Shown piece by piece: positions 1 through 9,166 of a stretch of 64,000 nt of DNA. The notes beneath the pieces are model-generated. The model saw nothing but the letters and a program-made list of their open reading frames with translations, did not search any database and was not told where the DNA came from. This stretch comes from CAVTUU01 sp045804965 (GTDB taxonomy: Bacteria > Chloroflexota > Chloroflexia > Thermomicrobiales > UBA6265). The DNA is taken from assembly GCA_045804965.1 (NCBI GenBank), contig JBJMMD010000038.1, positions 1 to 64,000 on the forward strand, read 5' to 3'. Position numbers and translations under genes: made by a program. How positions within the stretch are numbered: position 1 is the stretch's first letter; each line of letters opens with the position of its first letter.

Positions 1-37
1 CGAGCCGGCGCTTGGCGACCTGGACATCTTCAGCCAT
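1..37 (-). CDS. 5' end of an unidentified gene running off the left edge
   Basis: Only the first 12 codons are present, reading MAEDVQVAKRRL. An ATG at 37-35 is preceded by a purine-rich ribosome-binding-like stretch (AGAGGAA). It follows the stop of the oxidoreductase gene by about 27 bases on the same strand, so the two could be co-transcribed. Nothing can be said about function. Confidence 0.35.
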   Translation of the reverse strand, partial: MAEDVQVAKRRL

Positions 38-64
38 CTCGGTTCCTCTCGGCGCGCTTTCTGC

Positions 65-982
65 TCACGGACGTATGGTGATGATCGTCGTCCCGTTCAG
101 TCTCTCGGTCGGGTTGAGGGCGGCGACGGCATCGTCGAGCGTCGCGACATTGCCGATGTTGGTCCGCAGCCGTCCGTCCCGCACCCGCTGGACGATCTCA
201 CTCAGTTGGGCGCGATCGGACTCGACGACGAAGTCGACTGCCAGGCCGTCGGCGGGCCGCGCCTCGGGCGGCCCTACGACGGTTACCAGGGTTCCTCCGG
301 CCCGGATCAGGCTTGCGGACCGCTTCTGGATGTCTCCGCCGATGACGTCGAAGACCAGGTCGACGCCGCCGACGTCTTCCAGGGCGTCGTTCTCCAGATC
401 GACGAACTCCTGCGCGCCGAAGTCGAGCGCCTTCTGGCGGTCGGCGGCGCGGCCGGTGCCGATGACGTAGGCGCCGGCCTCACGTGCGAGTTGCGTCACC
501 ATCGTCCCGACTGCGCCGGCCGCGCCGTGCGCGAGGACGCTCTGCCCCGCCTGAAGGTGGCCGTGGTCGAACAGTCCCTGCCACGCGGTCAGGCCCGAGA
601 TCGGCAGGCTCGCGCCCACCGTGAAGTCGACGTCGCCCGGCAGCGGCGCGAGGTTGCGTGCCTCGACGGTAGCGTACTCGGCCAGGGTGCCGTCGCGATA
701 CCAGTCCGTGAGGCCGAACACCCGCTGTCCCACCGACAGCCCCGTCGTGCCATAGCCGAGGGCGGTGACCACTCCGGCCAGTTCGTGTCCGGGGATCGAC
801 GGTGTTCGGTCCCGGTCGAGGCGATCGGTCCAGGTCGAGGGCCACTCCAGCTCAGTCGGGACGAATCCCGACGCGTGAACCTGAACAACGACGTCGTTTA
901 TTGCTGCCTGCGGCTCAGGTCGCTCCACCAGCGCCATCCCGGCCGTTCCCACGGCCTCATCCGTCACTACAATCGCCTTCAT
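65..982 (-). CDS. NADP-dependent MDR-family oxidoreductase (quinone oxidoreductase type)
   Basis: The 305-residue product looks like a zinc-independent medium-chain dehydrogenase/reductase that uses NADPH to reduce quinones or enones in the cytoplasm. It has the N-terminal GroES-like fold (PGHELAGVVTALG, GQRVFGL) and a Rossmann domain with the nucleotide-binding AHGAAGAVGTMVTQLA motif. The cysteines of a structural zinc lobe are absent, as expected for the quinone oxidoreductase branch. I chose the ATG at 982 (MKAIVV) over one 11 codons upstream because AGGAAGG precedes it and MKAIVV is where such proteins normally begin. The substrate cannot be told from sequence. Confidence 0.85.
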   Translation of the reverse strand: MKAIVVTDEAVGTAGMALVERPEPQAAINDVVVQVHASGFVPTELEWPSTWTDRLDRDRTPSIPGHELAGVVTALGYGTTGLSVGQRVFGLTDWYRDGTLAEYATVEARNLAPLPGDVDFTVGASLPISGLTAWQGLFDHGHLQAGQSVLAHGAAGAVGTMVTQLAREAGAYVIGTGRAADRQKALDFGAQEFVDLENDALEDVGGVDLVFDVIGGDIQKRSASLIRAGGTLVTVVGPPEARPADGLAVDFVVESDRAQLSEIVQRVRDGRLRTNIGNVATLDDAVAALNPTERLNGTTIITIRP

Positions 983-1040
983 CCGGCACCTTCCTGTATC
1001 CAGTCTTGCCTGCACGACGTTTTCGGATTACCCGCATTGG

Positions 1041-1678
1041 AGGGTATCTGAAAAGCCCTCATCGGGCCATACAGGCGAGCATCAGCCGGATCATGGCCAG
1101 GTAGCTAGATCCACGCTTCTTCCGTGCCTGGCAGTGCTTCGTCATCCTTGCGCAGGCGCCGGTATCGCCCCAGCCAGGTAAACGTGCGCTCCACCACCCA
1201 GCGGCGGGGCAGCCCGTGGACCCCGGCAGGAATCGTCGGGGGCTCGGCCCCCTCGGCGACCCAGACCGCCCGCACCCCGGTCCACCAGTGCTGCACCACC
1301 TCCACGCTCCAGGTCAGCGTCGTCTCGACCCAGTCGACGAAGCGGCCGCGGTCGCCGGCGTCAACCCACAGATGGCACAGACGTGGGCAGTCCGCCAGCG
1401 GCGCGGTCAGCACCAGCACCCCGCCGGCGCGGTCCTGCATGTCGGCGACATGCACGACGACCCGCAGCAACAAGCCCTCGGTAGCGAGCACGATGTGCCG
1501 CTTGCGGCCGGTCAGCTTCTTGCTCCCAGCGTCGCCGCGCGGCTCCCCTTTTCCGTCGTCTTCGCGCTCTGGCTGTCGATGATCGCCGCACTCGGCGTGG
1601 GGTCGCGCCCCGCCTGCCGCCGCACCTGTTCGCGCAGTGCGGCGGTGATGTGCTCCCAGGTGCCGTCCGCCGGCGCGT
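1041..1678 (-). mobile_element. Truncated, degraded IS5-type insertion sequence
   Basis: The 3' part of an IS5-superfamily element remains, read on the minus strand. The right part of its transposase is cut off at about 1678, where sequence of an unrelated MFS transporter begins on the opposite strand. The left limit is placed near the sequence GAGGGTATCTGAAAAG just outside the original transposase stop, which may be the surviving terminal repeat; the other terminus is gone. It should be unable to transpose by itself. Confidence 0.7.
1059..1677 (-). pseudogene. IS5-family DDE transposase, truncated and frameshifted
   Basis: The reading is split. One frame carries DGTWEHITAALREQVRRQAGRDP and IIDSQSAKTTEKG (about 1530-1670), the usual IS5 region with the first catalytic Asp. 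A second frame carries GRKRHIVLATEGLLL and the C-terminal RRWVVERTFTWLGRYRRLRKD (1107-1550). They join if one base is restored near 1550, where a G-run is one base short. Near 1107 a 4-base insertion creates a TAG directly after EEAWI. Removing it restores YLAMIRLMLACMAR and the natural stop at 1059. The N-terminus is missing, so there are three independent lesions. Family assignment is firm; the exact IS name is not. Confidence 0.8.
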
Positions 1679-1680
1679 TC

Positions 1681-1803
1681 TTGAGCGGTACGATCGCTAA
1701 CCTCTTCGGCGTCCAATTCGCGGTCGCGGCCGGCGCGCTCATCGTCATTGCCCTCGTCGCCCTGACCGCATTCCGCAACGACGAAATCCGCGAGGCGTTT
1801 TGA
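1681..1803 (+). pseudogene. C-terminal scrap of an MFS transporter
   Basis: An open stretch ends at the TGA of 1801-1803 and reads SGTIANLFGVQFAVAAGALI followed by a hydrophobic segment and RNDEIREAF. This looks like the last transmembrane helix and tail of a major facilitator efflux protein of the EntS/MFS_3 type. No upstream MFS sequence is found in the window: the reading turns into the IS remnant at about 1680. It is therefore an orphan fragment that marks an old insertion or deletion. Assignment rests on general resemblance only. Confidence 0.5.
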
Positions 1804-1902
1804 CGAGCGCTTCCGACTGCGAGAGAATGAACGAGCCTCTTTTGGCAACAGCATGTAGTTAGGGGCTGGACAGGGCCCCGTCCTCCCATCTGTCAAAACT
1901 CA

Positions 1903-3273
1903 GTGACAAATGAATCTCCATTCCCGGCGTTCGCGATTGCCTGGCACATCGACGACAGCGAGTGGGAAAAAGCCGCAAAATTCGCCGCCGCCAACCCTCC
2001 GGGGTCGTTCTTCGAAAGACAAAGATTGGTCTTTTATGACCTTTTCACGGGTCGGCTGCAGCTCTGTTATGACGGCGACTTGATGTTCAAGCCTCGTCGC
2101 TTGGCGCTTCGGATCAAGAAAGAAGATCCAGAAAGGGACAGGCAAGGTCGCAAATGGTATGAGCGAGTCCTCAAAGCCAATCATTTTGGGCTAGGAGGAC
2201 TTAGCATTGGTGATTTTGCAAGGCAGATGGCCGGGATCATGACTGAACTTTCGTTTGAAGGCGCCCCGTCCGGTACCCTGGTTGCATGGCACAACTGTGA
2301 CGATCCGAATGCCATTACGTTCGAAAAGGAGAGAGACCTCGTTTGCATTCGACATGCGTATGGGTGGACACCCAAGCTACAACCTGAGAGGAAATGGGCT
2401 GGCGCCGATTACTTCTACGACGACAGTTGCCTCCTGGTGCCCCACGAAGAGTTCTTTGCTGGAGTGAAGGACTTTCTTCGCGAATTCACACAAGAAATTG
2501 AAGCTCGGGTCCCTGAAATGTTGGAGTGGTCCTCTTTTGAAAGGTTTGAAGGATGGAGATCATCAACTGGGGGCCTAGCGCAACGCAATAACTGGCAATC
2601 CGAAACTCAAGACCGCACTGTGCGCGCAATAATCAAGGCAAAGTCCATCGCCGCAATCGGTACTCCCGCCTTGCGATTCGAGTTGGATTATTCGGATATC
2701 GACTGGAAAACCGCGAGAGAAATGCGCGACGCAGATCCGCGCGGAGCGTATTACGACACCAGCCTGATGGCCGTCTCAAACCTTCTGCGGGCAGACATCA
2801 GAATCACTCTTGATGGTTCCCCGGTAGAAACGGCTGAACCGATTGCCTATTACGACCAGGTCCGAAAAGCCTATGCACTGAAGAAGGGTAGGCCCAAACC
2901 TCAAAAGACGCCCTACGAAGCGAACCTGCCATCGTGGTCTCCCATCGGTCTGGCACTTCAACTGACTCGAATCCTGAATCCAGATCGATTCCACGGGCCT
3001 TTCAGTCGGCACGAATATTGGTTGTGGCCCGATCCGCGCGGCTTCATCGGTTGGGACAATCTAGGCTATCGAGTGTTCAATCGACCGAGTCTTTTAGACG
3101 AAATCGAGGCAGTCGTTGGCACCGAACGCTTCCTCGAAGGGGCGCGCTACTTCCTCGCCGAGTTTGTCGCATCCATCGGCGAGAACGTGCCGGAACTCTT
3201 CGACTGGCAAACCTTCGACCCGATCGTCGAATGCATCGAATCCACGGAAATAGGCGCCTACGAACAAGCCTGA
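1903..3273 (+). CDS. Uncharacterised protein made of a duplicated domain
   Basis: I do not recognise the family. The 456 residues consist of two related halves. The first runs from FAIAWHIDDSEWEKAAKF to FFAGVKDFLREFTQEIEARV..EMLEWSSF. The second runs from LRFELDYSDIDWKTAREM to FLEGARYFLAEFVASIGENV..LFDWQTF. Each half starts with a D-x-x-(W/D)W-x-x-A strand/helix and ends with a Phe-rich amphipathic helix and an E-x-x-x-W motif. There is no signal peptide or membrane segment, so it is probably cytosolic. The start is a GTG with no convincing ribosome-binding site, and codon use is less GC-biased than its neighbours, which with the adjacent IS debris hints at acquisition. It is not in an obvious operon. 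Confidence 0.75.
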   Translation: MTNESPFPAFAIAWHIDDSEWEKAAKFAAANPPGSFFERQRLVFYDLFTGRLQLCYDGDLMFKPRRLALRIKKEDPERDRQGRKWYERVLKANHFGLGGLSIGDFARQMAGIMTELSFEGAPSGTLVAWHNCDDPNAITFEKERDLVCIRHAYGWTPKLQPERKWAGADYFYDDSCLLVPHEEFFAGVKDFLREFTQEIEARVPEMLEWSSFERFEGWRSSTGGLAQRNNWQSETQDRTVRAIIKAKSIAAIGTPALRFELDYSDIDWKTAREMRDADPRGAYYDTSLMAVSNLLRADIRITLDGSPVETAEPIAYYDQVRKAYALKKGRPKPQKTPYEANLPSWSPIGLALQLTRILNPDRFHGPFSRHEYWLWPDPRGFIGWDNLGYRVFNRPSLLDEIEAVVGTERFLEGARYFLAEFVASIGENVPELFDWQTFDPIVECIESTEIGAYEQA

Positions 3274-3288
3274 GGGCGACCCACTCCC

Positions 3289-3307
3289 AGCCGGTCTTTG
3301 GCCGGCT
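3289..3307 (+). terminator. Possible terminator hairpin
   Basis: A six-base stem AGCCGG/CCGGCT with a seven-base loop follows the stop at 3273 and is followed by TTTG. It could end the upstream gene and also lies between two convergent genes. The T-tract is short, so this is tentative. Confidence 0.4.
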
Positions 3308-3361
3308 TTGTAGGTTGAGCCCGCCGGGTACCCTCCGGGTGGATTTAGCTCCGGGCACGCG

Positions 3362-4732
3362 CTAAACAGCCCCCACCAATGGCAAATCCGCGAGCGCCTC
3401 GTCGATCGCGGCCTGCGGGTGCTCGTAGTCTTCGAGGGTGCCGGAGAGGTAGGCGTCGTAGGCGGCGAGGTCGAAGTTGCCGTGGCCGGAGAGACCGATC
3501 AGGATGTTCTTCGCTTCGCCGGCTTCCTTTGCGTTGTTCGCTTCGTCGATTGCGGCGCGAATCGCGTGCGCCGATTCGGGCGCGGGGATGATTCCTTCCG
3601 ACCGCCCAAACGTGATCGCCGCCTCGAAGGTCGCCCGTTGCTTGACCGCCACTGCTTCAACGATCCCTTGCTCCAGGAGCAGGCTCACGAGCGGTGCCGC
3701 GCCATGGTAGCGCAAGCCGCCGGCGTGAATCCCGGCTGGCACAAACCCGTGCCCAAGGGTCCTCATTTTCACCAGAGGGGTCAACTTCGAGGTGTCACCG
3801 AAGTCGTACGCATAGGAGCCCCGGGTCAGCGTCGGGCAGGCGGCCGGCTCGGCGGCGATGATGCGGACGTCGCGGCCCGCCAATTTCTCTTTGATGAAGG
3901 GGAAGGTGAGACCGGCGAAGTTGGACCCGCCGCCCACGCAGCCGACGATCACGTCCGGCCACGCCTCGGCCATTTCCATTTGCTTCACCGCTTCCTGGCC
4001 GATCACGGTTTGGTGCAAGAGGACATGGTTGAGGACCGAGCCGAGCGAGTACTTCGTGTCCTCGCGCGTCGCCGCGTCCTCGACCGCCTCCGAGATTGCG
4101 ATGCCGAGGGAACCGGTCGATTCGGGATGCTCGGCCAGAATCGCGCGACCGGCGTTCGTGTCCGGGCTCGGGCTCGGCACGCACTCCGCGCCCCAGGCTT
4201 CCATCAGCGCCCGGCGATACGGTTTCTGCTCGTAGGAAATCTTGACCATGTAGACCTTCAGATCGAGTCCGAAGAACGCGCAGGCCATCGCCAGCGCGCT
4301 ACCCCATTGCCCGGCGCCGGTTTCGGTCGCGATTCGCATCACGCCCTCTTGCTTGTTGTAGTAAGCCTGCGGCACAGCGGTGTTCGGTTTGTGGCTTCCC
4401 GCCGGACTCGTGCCCTCATACTTGTAGAAGAGGCGAACGCCCGAGGGCAGATCGAGCGCTTTCTCCAGGCGGTTGGCGCGGTATAGCGGCGTCGGCCGCC
4501 AGAGCCGGTAGACGGCGAGCACTTCTTCCGGGATCGGAATGAATTGGTCGGTCGTGACCTCCTGCTTGATCACCTCCATCGGGAACAGCGGCGCGAGATC
4601 GGCCGGCCCGATCGGCTGTCCGGTCCCTGGATGTAACACCGGCGGCAACGGCGTGTTCAAATCGGCCGCGATGTTGTACCAAGCGGCTGGAATATCCTGC
4701 TCGCCGAGCAAAAACTTCGTCGTCTCAGCCAT
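3362..4732 (-). CDS. TrpB2-like tryptophan synthase beta chain
   Basis: A PLP-dependent enzyme that in this family joins indole and serine (or O-phosphoserine) to make tryptophan. The 456-residue length and the N-terminal extension (MAETTKFLLGEQDIPAAWYN) are typical of the TrpB2 type rather than the shorter TrpB1. The PLP lysine is K115 in GSHKPNTAV, and the phosphate-binding loop GCVGGGSN sits near residue 270. The ATG at 4732 has AAGGAG seven bases upstream; an upstream ATG adding 19 residues is less likely. No trpA or other trp gene is nearby, so it probably works alone, for example salvaging indole or using another partner. TrpB2 function is less well defined than TrpB1. Confidence 0.9.
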   Translation of the reverse strand: MAETTKFLLGEQDIPAAWYNIAADLNTPLPPVLHPGTGQPIGPADLAPLFPMEVIKQEVTTDQFIPIPEEVLAVYRLWRPTPLYRANRLEKALDLPSGVRLFYKYEGTSPAGSHKPNTAVPQAYYNKQEGVMRIATETGAGQWGSALAMACAFFGLDLKVYMVKISYEQKPYRRALMEAWGAECVPSPSPDTNAGRAILAEHPESTGSLGIAISEAVEDAATREDTKYSLGSVLNHVLLHQTVIGQEAVKQMEMAEAWPDVIVGCVGGGSNFAGLTFPFIKEKLAGRDVRIIAAEPAACPTLTRGSYAYDFGDTSKLTPLVKMRTLGHGFVPAGIHAGGLRYHGAAPLVSLLLEQGIVEAVAVKQRATFEAAITFGRSEGIIPAPESAHAIRAAIDEANNAKEAGEAKNILIGLSGHGNFDLAAYDAYLSGTLEDYEHPQAAIDEALADLPLVGAV

Positions 4733-4865
4733 CGATTCGCTCCTTCGTCTATTGGGCGCTCCGATTCGTGCAAGAGTGGCTTTCCGCACGAAGTGGCGCG
4801 CTCAACCGAGATTCCGTCGTATGGCGGATTGTAGGAGCGACACGGTTTTCAGGCAAAATGAGCGT

Positions 4866-7800
4866 CTAAGCGGGCGAAGGTGTCCCGCCGTTCTCGTTCT
4901 CCGGATGGACGGCCCGTTGATAGACATACGAACTGGCCAAGAGCAGCACGCCGAGCCCTATGAATGAGAGGACGCGATAGCTGGCGTCAAGCGCGGCGAG
5001 GTCATAAATGAAGACTTTCGCCGTCGCCAGGCCGAGTAGGATGAGCCCACCAATGCGGATCAGCGATTGCCCGCGCACAATTCCGATCACGAACGCGCCC
5101 ACGCCGAGCCCCGCCCAGAGAATGGAAAGCGCCACCTGCGATTGCTTCTGCAACTCCGCGATGTCATTGACACCGTCAACCTTGACCTGAAAGATGTCGA
5201 CGATACCGATTGAGAGCGCATAAACGACAAGCGCCGCCGCGCCTATCCAGATTCTCGGCGAAAATCGGTAACTTCCGAACAAGCGCGCATGTGCCACTAG
5301 AATTGCCGCCATCGTCAGCAGCGTTGCCGTTGCCCAGCTTAGGAACGGAGGATGATCGACGGCGGAGAAGTGGTCGACCATGAGCCGGTTGGGCGTCGCG
5401 ACGATGGTCAGGCAGAGCGTGAGCGCCATGCCCATGATCGTCCACTCAATGACCTGGTAGAAGCGTTCGGAGCCGCCGTCTCGCTGCGTCAGGACGAGCG
5501 GCACAACCGCCAGCGCTGCCCACATCACCACGGTCAACGCCGGATCGACTTCAAACGGGATGAGATAGACGGCGACCGCCGTTGCCACTGCGAACCAGCG
5601 GTTCCTCGTATTCCGTTGTCTGGCCAATTGCCACGATCCAAGGGCAGCGGCGGTTAGGAACCCTGTGGCCAACGTCCCGGAGTTGAGAAACGCGATGTTT
5701 GAATCCCGAATATCGCTCATGGTGTCGAACGGCAGCATGGACAAACCGAAGTAGACGGCGCCCAGGCCCCACCCTGTCAATTGGACAACGAGCAATGAGT
5801 ATTGACTGACGTCGACCGCCAAGTTGGGCATCGCGTTTTGATCTTGCGTCCAGCTGACATCGTCGATATCCAGGGCGGGCCACAATTGGAGCACGGCAAA
5901 GAGCAAGGCGACAGCGGACCATCCGCAGACGAGGCTCGCATTTGCAACTTCGAATGGCATCGCTAAGAGAATGAGTGCACCGCACAGTGCTATGACGAAG
6001 CGACGCCCCTTCCCTCTACCCGAGTAGTACGCGCCGATCGCCAACGAGAAAATGACACATGCCAGAATCAGACCGTCTTGGTTCATGAATGGGATGCCGG
6101 ATCGCTCCGCGGTCTCCACTTCCGAGAGAGGATATTCGATCGCAATCAAGTGGATTGTGGCAAGAACCAATCCGGCTATCTGCACAAGTGGCAGCACAAC
6201 TCGCTCCAGCGCTGACACCGAAAAGCCGGAAAGGGCAACGTCTTCGGCAACCACGTTTTCACTGAATCGATTCGACCGTTGCAGGCAGATGAAGAGGATT
6301 GCCAGTGCGGACCATCCGGCGACAAGCCCGCCGCCACTCAGCTCAAACGGCATCGCGTATGCCAGAAGCCCGCCGCAGATCCCAATGGCAAGAGCGCGCG
6401 CGGCCGCGAGGTTCAGACACCGGACTGAAGCCAGCAACATCAACATGAGGAAGCCGGTGACCAGACTGTGGGAGTTCAAAAACGGAGAGCCAGACGACGC
6501 GACAGTGTCGATCGAACTTATTGGGTACTCGAACGTGACAACGTGCGCGATCGCGAGACCGCCGAAGATCGCGGACCAGCCTCCAACAACCTCGACGCGA
6601 GTTCGCGAGTAGACCAAGGCCGCCGCGGTCATGAGCAAGGCCCATCCAACCACCACCCAACCGCTGTCAAATTGCACGGGGACCGTGATAGTGAGGGCTA
6701 TGAGACCAATTGCAACCGTAATCAAACCGAAATCGTGTTTGCTGCCATCTCGCCAGAGGAAGTAGCCGCCGAGCAGCAAGTGAGCAAAGGCGATGCCGGC
6801 GACGAAGAGGCCGAGCCCGCCGGCTGAGCGATCGTCGATGACCCAAGTTCCGATGATGGCCAGGACGATCGCGTTTGCTATGAGCAACAGCGTGGAACCA
6901 GGCCGTATTTGCCTGTTAGGCAGGCGTATGTGTTCGCCGGCAGCCGCGACTGCGTTCAGCAACCAGAAACCCCACAATCTGAGCATGATGACCGGCAGCG
7001 AGTTATTCGCTGTCGATGAATCCGCCGCGGCCCATATGGAGAATTGGGGCACCGTGAGCACAAAGGCGAGTGGCGGCAGCCAATCCCAAAAGCGATAGAG
7101 TGACTTGATTGTCACGCCGAGGAGCGCAACCGCGAGAAAGGCGATCGTCACGCCGTTTGCGGGAGCGTCCAGTACAAGCGGCGCGGCGAGCGCGGACACA
7201 ACGGCATAAGCGGCGACGATTTGCAGGTTTTCGCGGACGGCGATGATCGCGGTGAAGACGGCCGTGACGAACGCGGCCAGCAGGCCAAGCTCAATCGGGA
7301 TGAGTTCGTAGAGCCGCGTCGCCGCCATCAACGATAGCGATAGCACGCCCAATCCAGCTGCAACCAGCACATGACCGAGCGCCGCTTCGCGGCGATGGAA
7401 GAGAGCCGCGCCTGCCACGATCATGATTTCAGCCGCGACACAGCCGATGATCACGCGCTGGGCCGGACCGATCCAATCCCGGCTGAATGCCAAACTGAGA
7501 AAGAACACCGCGCCGATCAGGACCGCGAGACCGCCGGTCCAGGCCAGTCCGCGTCCGCTCACGAGGTCCTCGAAATCGATTCGCGATTCGGCGGGCATTT
7601 TGGCCATGGGCGGGGGCTCCGACAACCAGCTTCTGCCGATCGTCGCGAGTGGTTGCTCCGAAGGTTCAAGTTGACTGACTGTTAAGAAAGGAGTTGCCTG
7701 TTGAGGCTGAGCGACCGGCCAATCTGGTGACTCGGCCGATAGTGGTGCGGGTCTGGGGGATGGAGACACTGGGCGAAAAGCGTAGTCGCGAACCGGAGGT

Positions 7801-8084
7801 TGCTGACGTGGAGACGGAGAAGCTTGGTCGAGCAGGTCGATTCGGTTGACGACTTCGAGGCGGTCGAGACGCTCCTCTATTCGGGCCAGGGTTGCTGGCA
7901 AATCCGTCCTGCCGGTCGCTGCCCACGTCCGCGTCGAACGCTTGACCCTTGGTCTTCTATTCAATTTTGTCGGTGAGGGGACTGGCCTCGTTCGAGAAAC
8001 CAGCCGCCGGCCGCAAGAGGGGCAAAACTTCGCGCCGGCCTTGCGTTCAAACCCGCAGCGTGGACAAGCGGGAGCCTCTGCCAT
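4866..8084 (-). CDS. Large DUF2339 multi-pass membrane protein with zinc ribbon
   Basis: This 1072-residue protein starts with a four-cysteine zinc ribbon (C7, C10, C21, C24 in CPRCGFERKAGAKFCPSCG). A Pro/Ser-rich linker and a short coiled region (LATLARIEERLDRLEVVN) follow, then more than twenty predicted transmembrane helices, beginning with DLVSGRGLAWTGGLAVLIGA. That opening is characteristic of DUF2339, whose function is unknown. The membrane half looks internally repetitive: segments such as (I/V)EYPLS..(V/D)TV..S followed by a Gly/Leu-rich helix recur. The ATG at 8084 is preceded by AAAGGCG. It is monocistronic as far as can be seen. A transport or envelope-polymer role would be a guess. 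Confidence 0.85.
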   Translation of the reverse strand: MAEAPACPRCGFERKAGAKFCPSCGRRLVSRTRPVPSPTKLNRRPRVKRSTRTWAATGRTDLPATLARIEERLDRLEVVNRIDLLDQASPSPRQQPPVRDYAFRPVSPSPRPAPLSAESPDWPVAQPQQATPFLTVSQLEPSEQPLATIGRSWLSEPPPMAKMPAESRIDFEDLVSGRGLAWTGGLAVLIGAVFFLSLAFSRDWIGPAQRVIIGCVAAEIMIVAGAALFHRREAALGHVLVAAGLGVLSLSLMAATRLYELIPIELGLLAAFVTAVFTAIIAVRENLQIVAAYAVVSALAAPLVLDAPANGVTIAFLAVALLGVTIKSLYRFWDWLPPLAFVLTVPQFSIWAAADSSTANNSLPVIMLRLWGFWLLNAVAAAGEHIRLPNRQIRPGSTLLLIANAIVLAIIGTWVIDDRSAGGLGLFVAGIAFAHLLLGGYFLWRDGSKHDFGLITVAIGLIALTITVPVQFDSGWVVVGWALLMTAAALVYSRTRVEVVGGWSAIFGGLAIAHVVTFEYPISSIDTVASSGSPFLNSHSLVTGFLMLMLLASVRCLNLAAARALAIGICGGLLAYAMPFELSGGGLVAGWSALAILFICLQRSNRFSENVVAEDVALSGFSVSALERVVLPLVQIAGLVLATIHLIAIEYPLSEVETAERSGIPFMNQDGLILACVIFSLAIGAYYSGRGKGRRFVIALCGALILLAMPFEVANASLVCGWSAVALLFAVLQLWPALDIDDVSWTQDQNAMPNLAVDVSQYSLLVVQLTGWGLGAVYFGLSMLPFDTMSDIRDSNIAFLNSGTLATGFLTAAALGSWQLARQRNTRNRWFAVATAVAVYLIPFEVDPALTVVMWAALAVVPLVLTQRDGGSERFYQVIEWTIMGMALTLCLTIVATPNRLMVDHFSAVDHPPFLSWATATLLTMAAILVAHARLFGSYRFSPRIWIGAAALVVYALSIGIVDIFQVKVDGVNDIAELQKQSQVALSILWAGLGVGAFVIGIVRGQSLIRIGGLILLGLATAKVFIYDLAALDASYRVLSFIGLGVLLLASSYVYQRAVHPENENGGTPSPA

Positions 8085-8209
8085 GTTGACGCGCCTTTTT
8101 GCGTATTCGCCGCTGACAGGGGTTCGTTGCCTTCGAGAATCCGTCACGTTTTACGTTTGATGGTACGAGGTTGGATGCGTGCGCGCGATAGACATTCTGT
8201 ACCTTTGAT

Positions 8210-9154
8210 TCATCCCTCCGCCGCCAACGTCTGAGCGGTCGCGCCGTTGCCGATCATGTACATGTAGGCGCCCACTTGGATCGGGGCGAGGTTGTCGCGC
8301 AGCAGGACAAGCAGCGAGCGCGCGAACGGGGCGACTACGGTTTCCAGTTCCTCGAAGGTATACGGGCTGTAGATCCGGCCAAGCACGGCGCCGCTGGACA
8401 CTTCCGTCGCCAAATCGGCAACATGCACCTCGGGCACGAGGATCCCGGCGGTATGGGGTCGAAGAATCACCATCTCATGCATCAACAGTTGTTCCGGCGC
8501 GGGAATGGCATTGCCCGGCAGTACGCCGAGCCTGCGCAAGACATTGAGCACGCCGTTCAAGCCTTGCTGGGCGTACTGCTCGTCGCGGCCCAACCCGCCG
8601 CCGAGTTCCACCGTGACGGTTTTGATTCCACGCTCCTCGGCCACACTCGCGCTTGTGCCGGCATACGGAGTCTCGGGCCGAAAGAGGAGGCGCGAGCCGA
8701 ACGCGCGGGAAAGTTCGGGAGCGTTCGCGAGATAGACATAATCAACAACTGGATACGCGCCCCCAGCGTGGAGATCGACGTAGGCATCCAACCCGACCAA
8801 AAACGTTGACGCAATCTTGGCCGCCAATTGCTCGGTAAGCCAACCATCGGCATCGCCCGGAAAGCTGCGATTGAGATTCAGCTGGTCTACCGAGGTATGG
8901 CGGGTGTTCGCCTCGTAGGCGAGGGGATTGGCGACGGGCAGTAAACGCACCGTTCCACGCAACTCGAGTCCGGGCTGAGCAAAGTAGGCGGCGAGCCGGC
9001 GCACGATCTCGACGCTGATTGGCTCGTCACCATGAATGGCGGCGCTGACGCCAACGATCGATCCCGGCTCACCCGCAAACTCGTGGATGGTCAACGCGAG
9101 CTCGGTGCCATTGGCAAGCATCGCGACCGGAACCCGTGCAATCGTGTGCCGCAC
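8210..9154 (-). CDS. M14-type succinylglutamate desuccinylase/aspartoacylase family deacylase
   Basis: A zinc carboxypeptidase-fold amidohydrolase that removes an acyl group from an N-acyl amino acid or related amine. Zinc ligands are visible as H41 and E44 in AAIHGDEP and H129 in VDLHAGG, with the probable general base E183 in TVELGG. The 314-residue length matches the AstE/AspA/DoeB group, and the C-terminal beta domain typical of deacylases is present (HEMVILRPHTAGILVPEV). Its stop precedes nothing closely; upstream on the same strand is the methyltransferase gene 12 bases away, suggesting a two-gene operon. The substrate is not determinable from the motifs. Confidence 0.85.
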   Translation of the reverse strand: MRHTIARVPVAMLANGTELALTIHEFAGEPGSIVGVSAAIHGDEPISVEIVRRLAAYFAQPGLELRGTVRLLPVANPLAYEANTRHTSVDQLNLNRSFPGDADGWLTEQLAAKIASTFLVGLDAYVDLHAGGAYPVVDYVYLANAPELSRAFGSRLLFRPETPYAGTSASVAEERGIKTVTVELGGGLGRDEQYAQQGLNGVLNVLRRLGVLPGNAIPAPEQLLMHEMVILRPHTAGILVPEVHVADLATEVSSGAVLGRIYSPYTFEELETVVAPFARSLLVLLRDNLAPIQVGAYMYMIGNGATAQTLAAEG

Positions 9155-9166
9155 AGATGCCCTCGC

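Noticed and set aside
3419..4486. Long plus-strand open frame
   Set aside because: It is antisense to the TrpB2 gene, has Arg/Gly-rich random composition, and no family motif.
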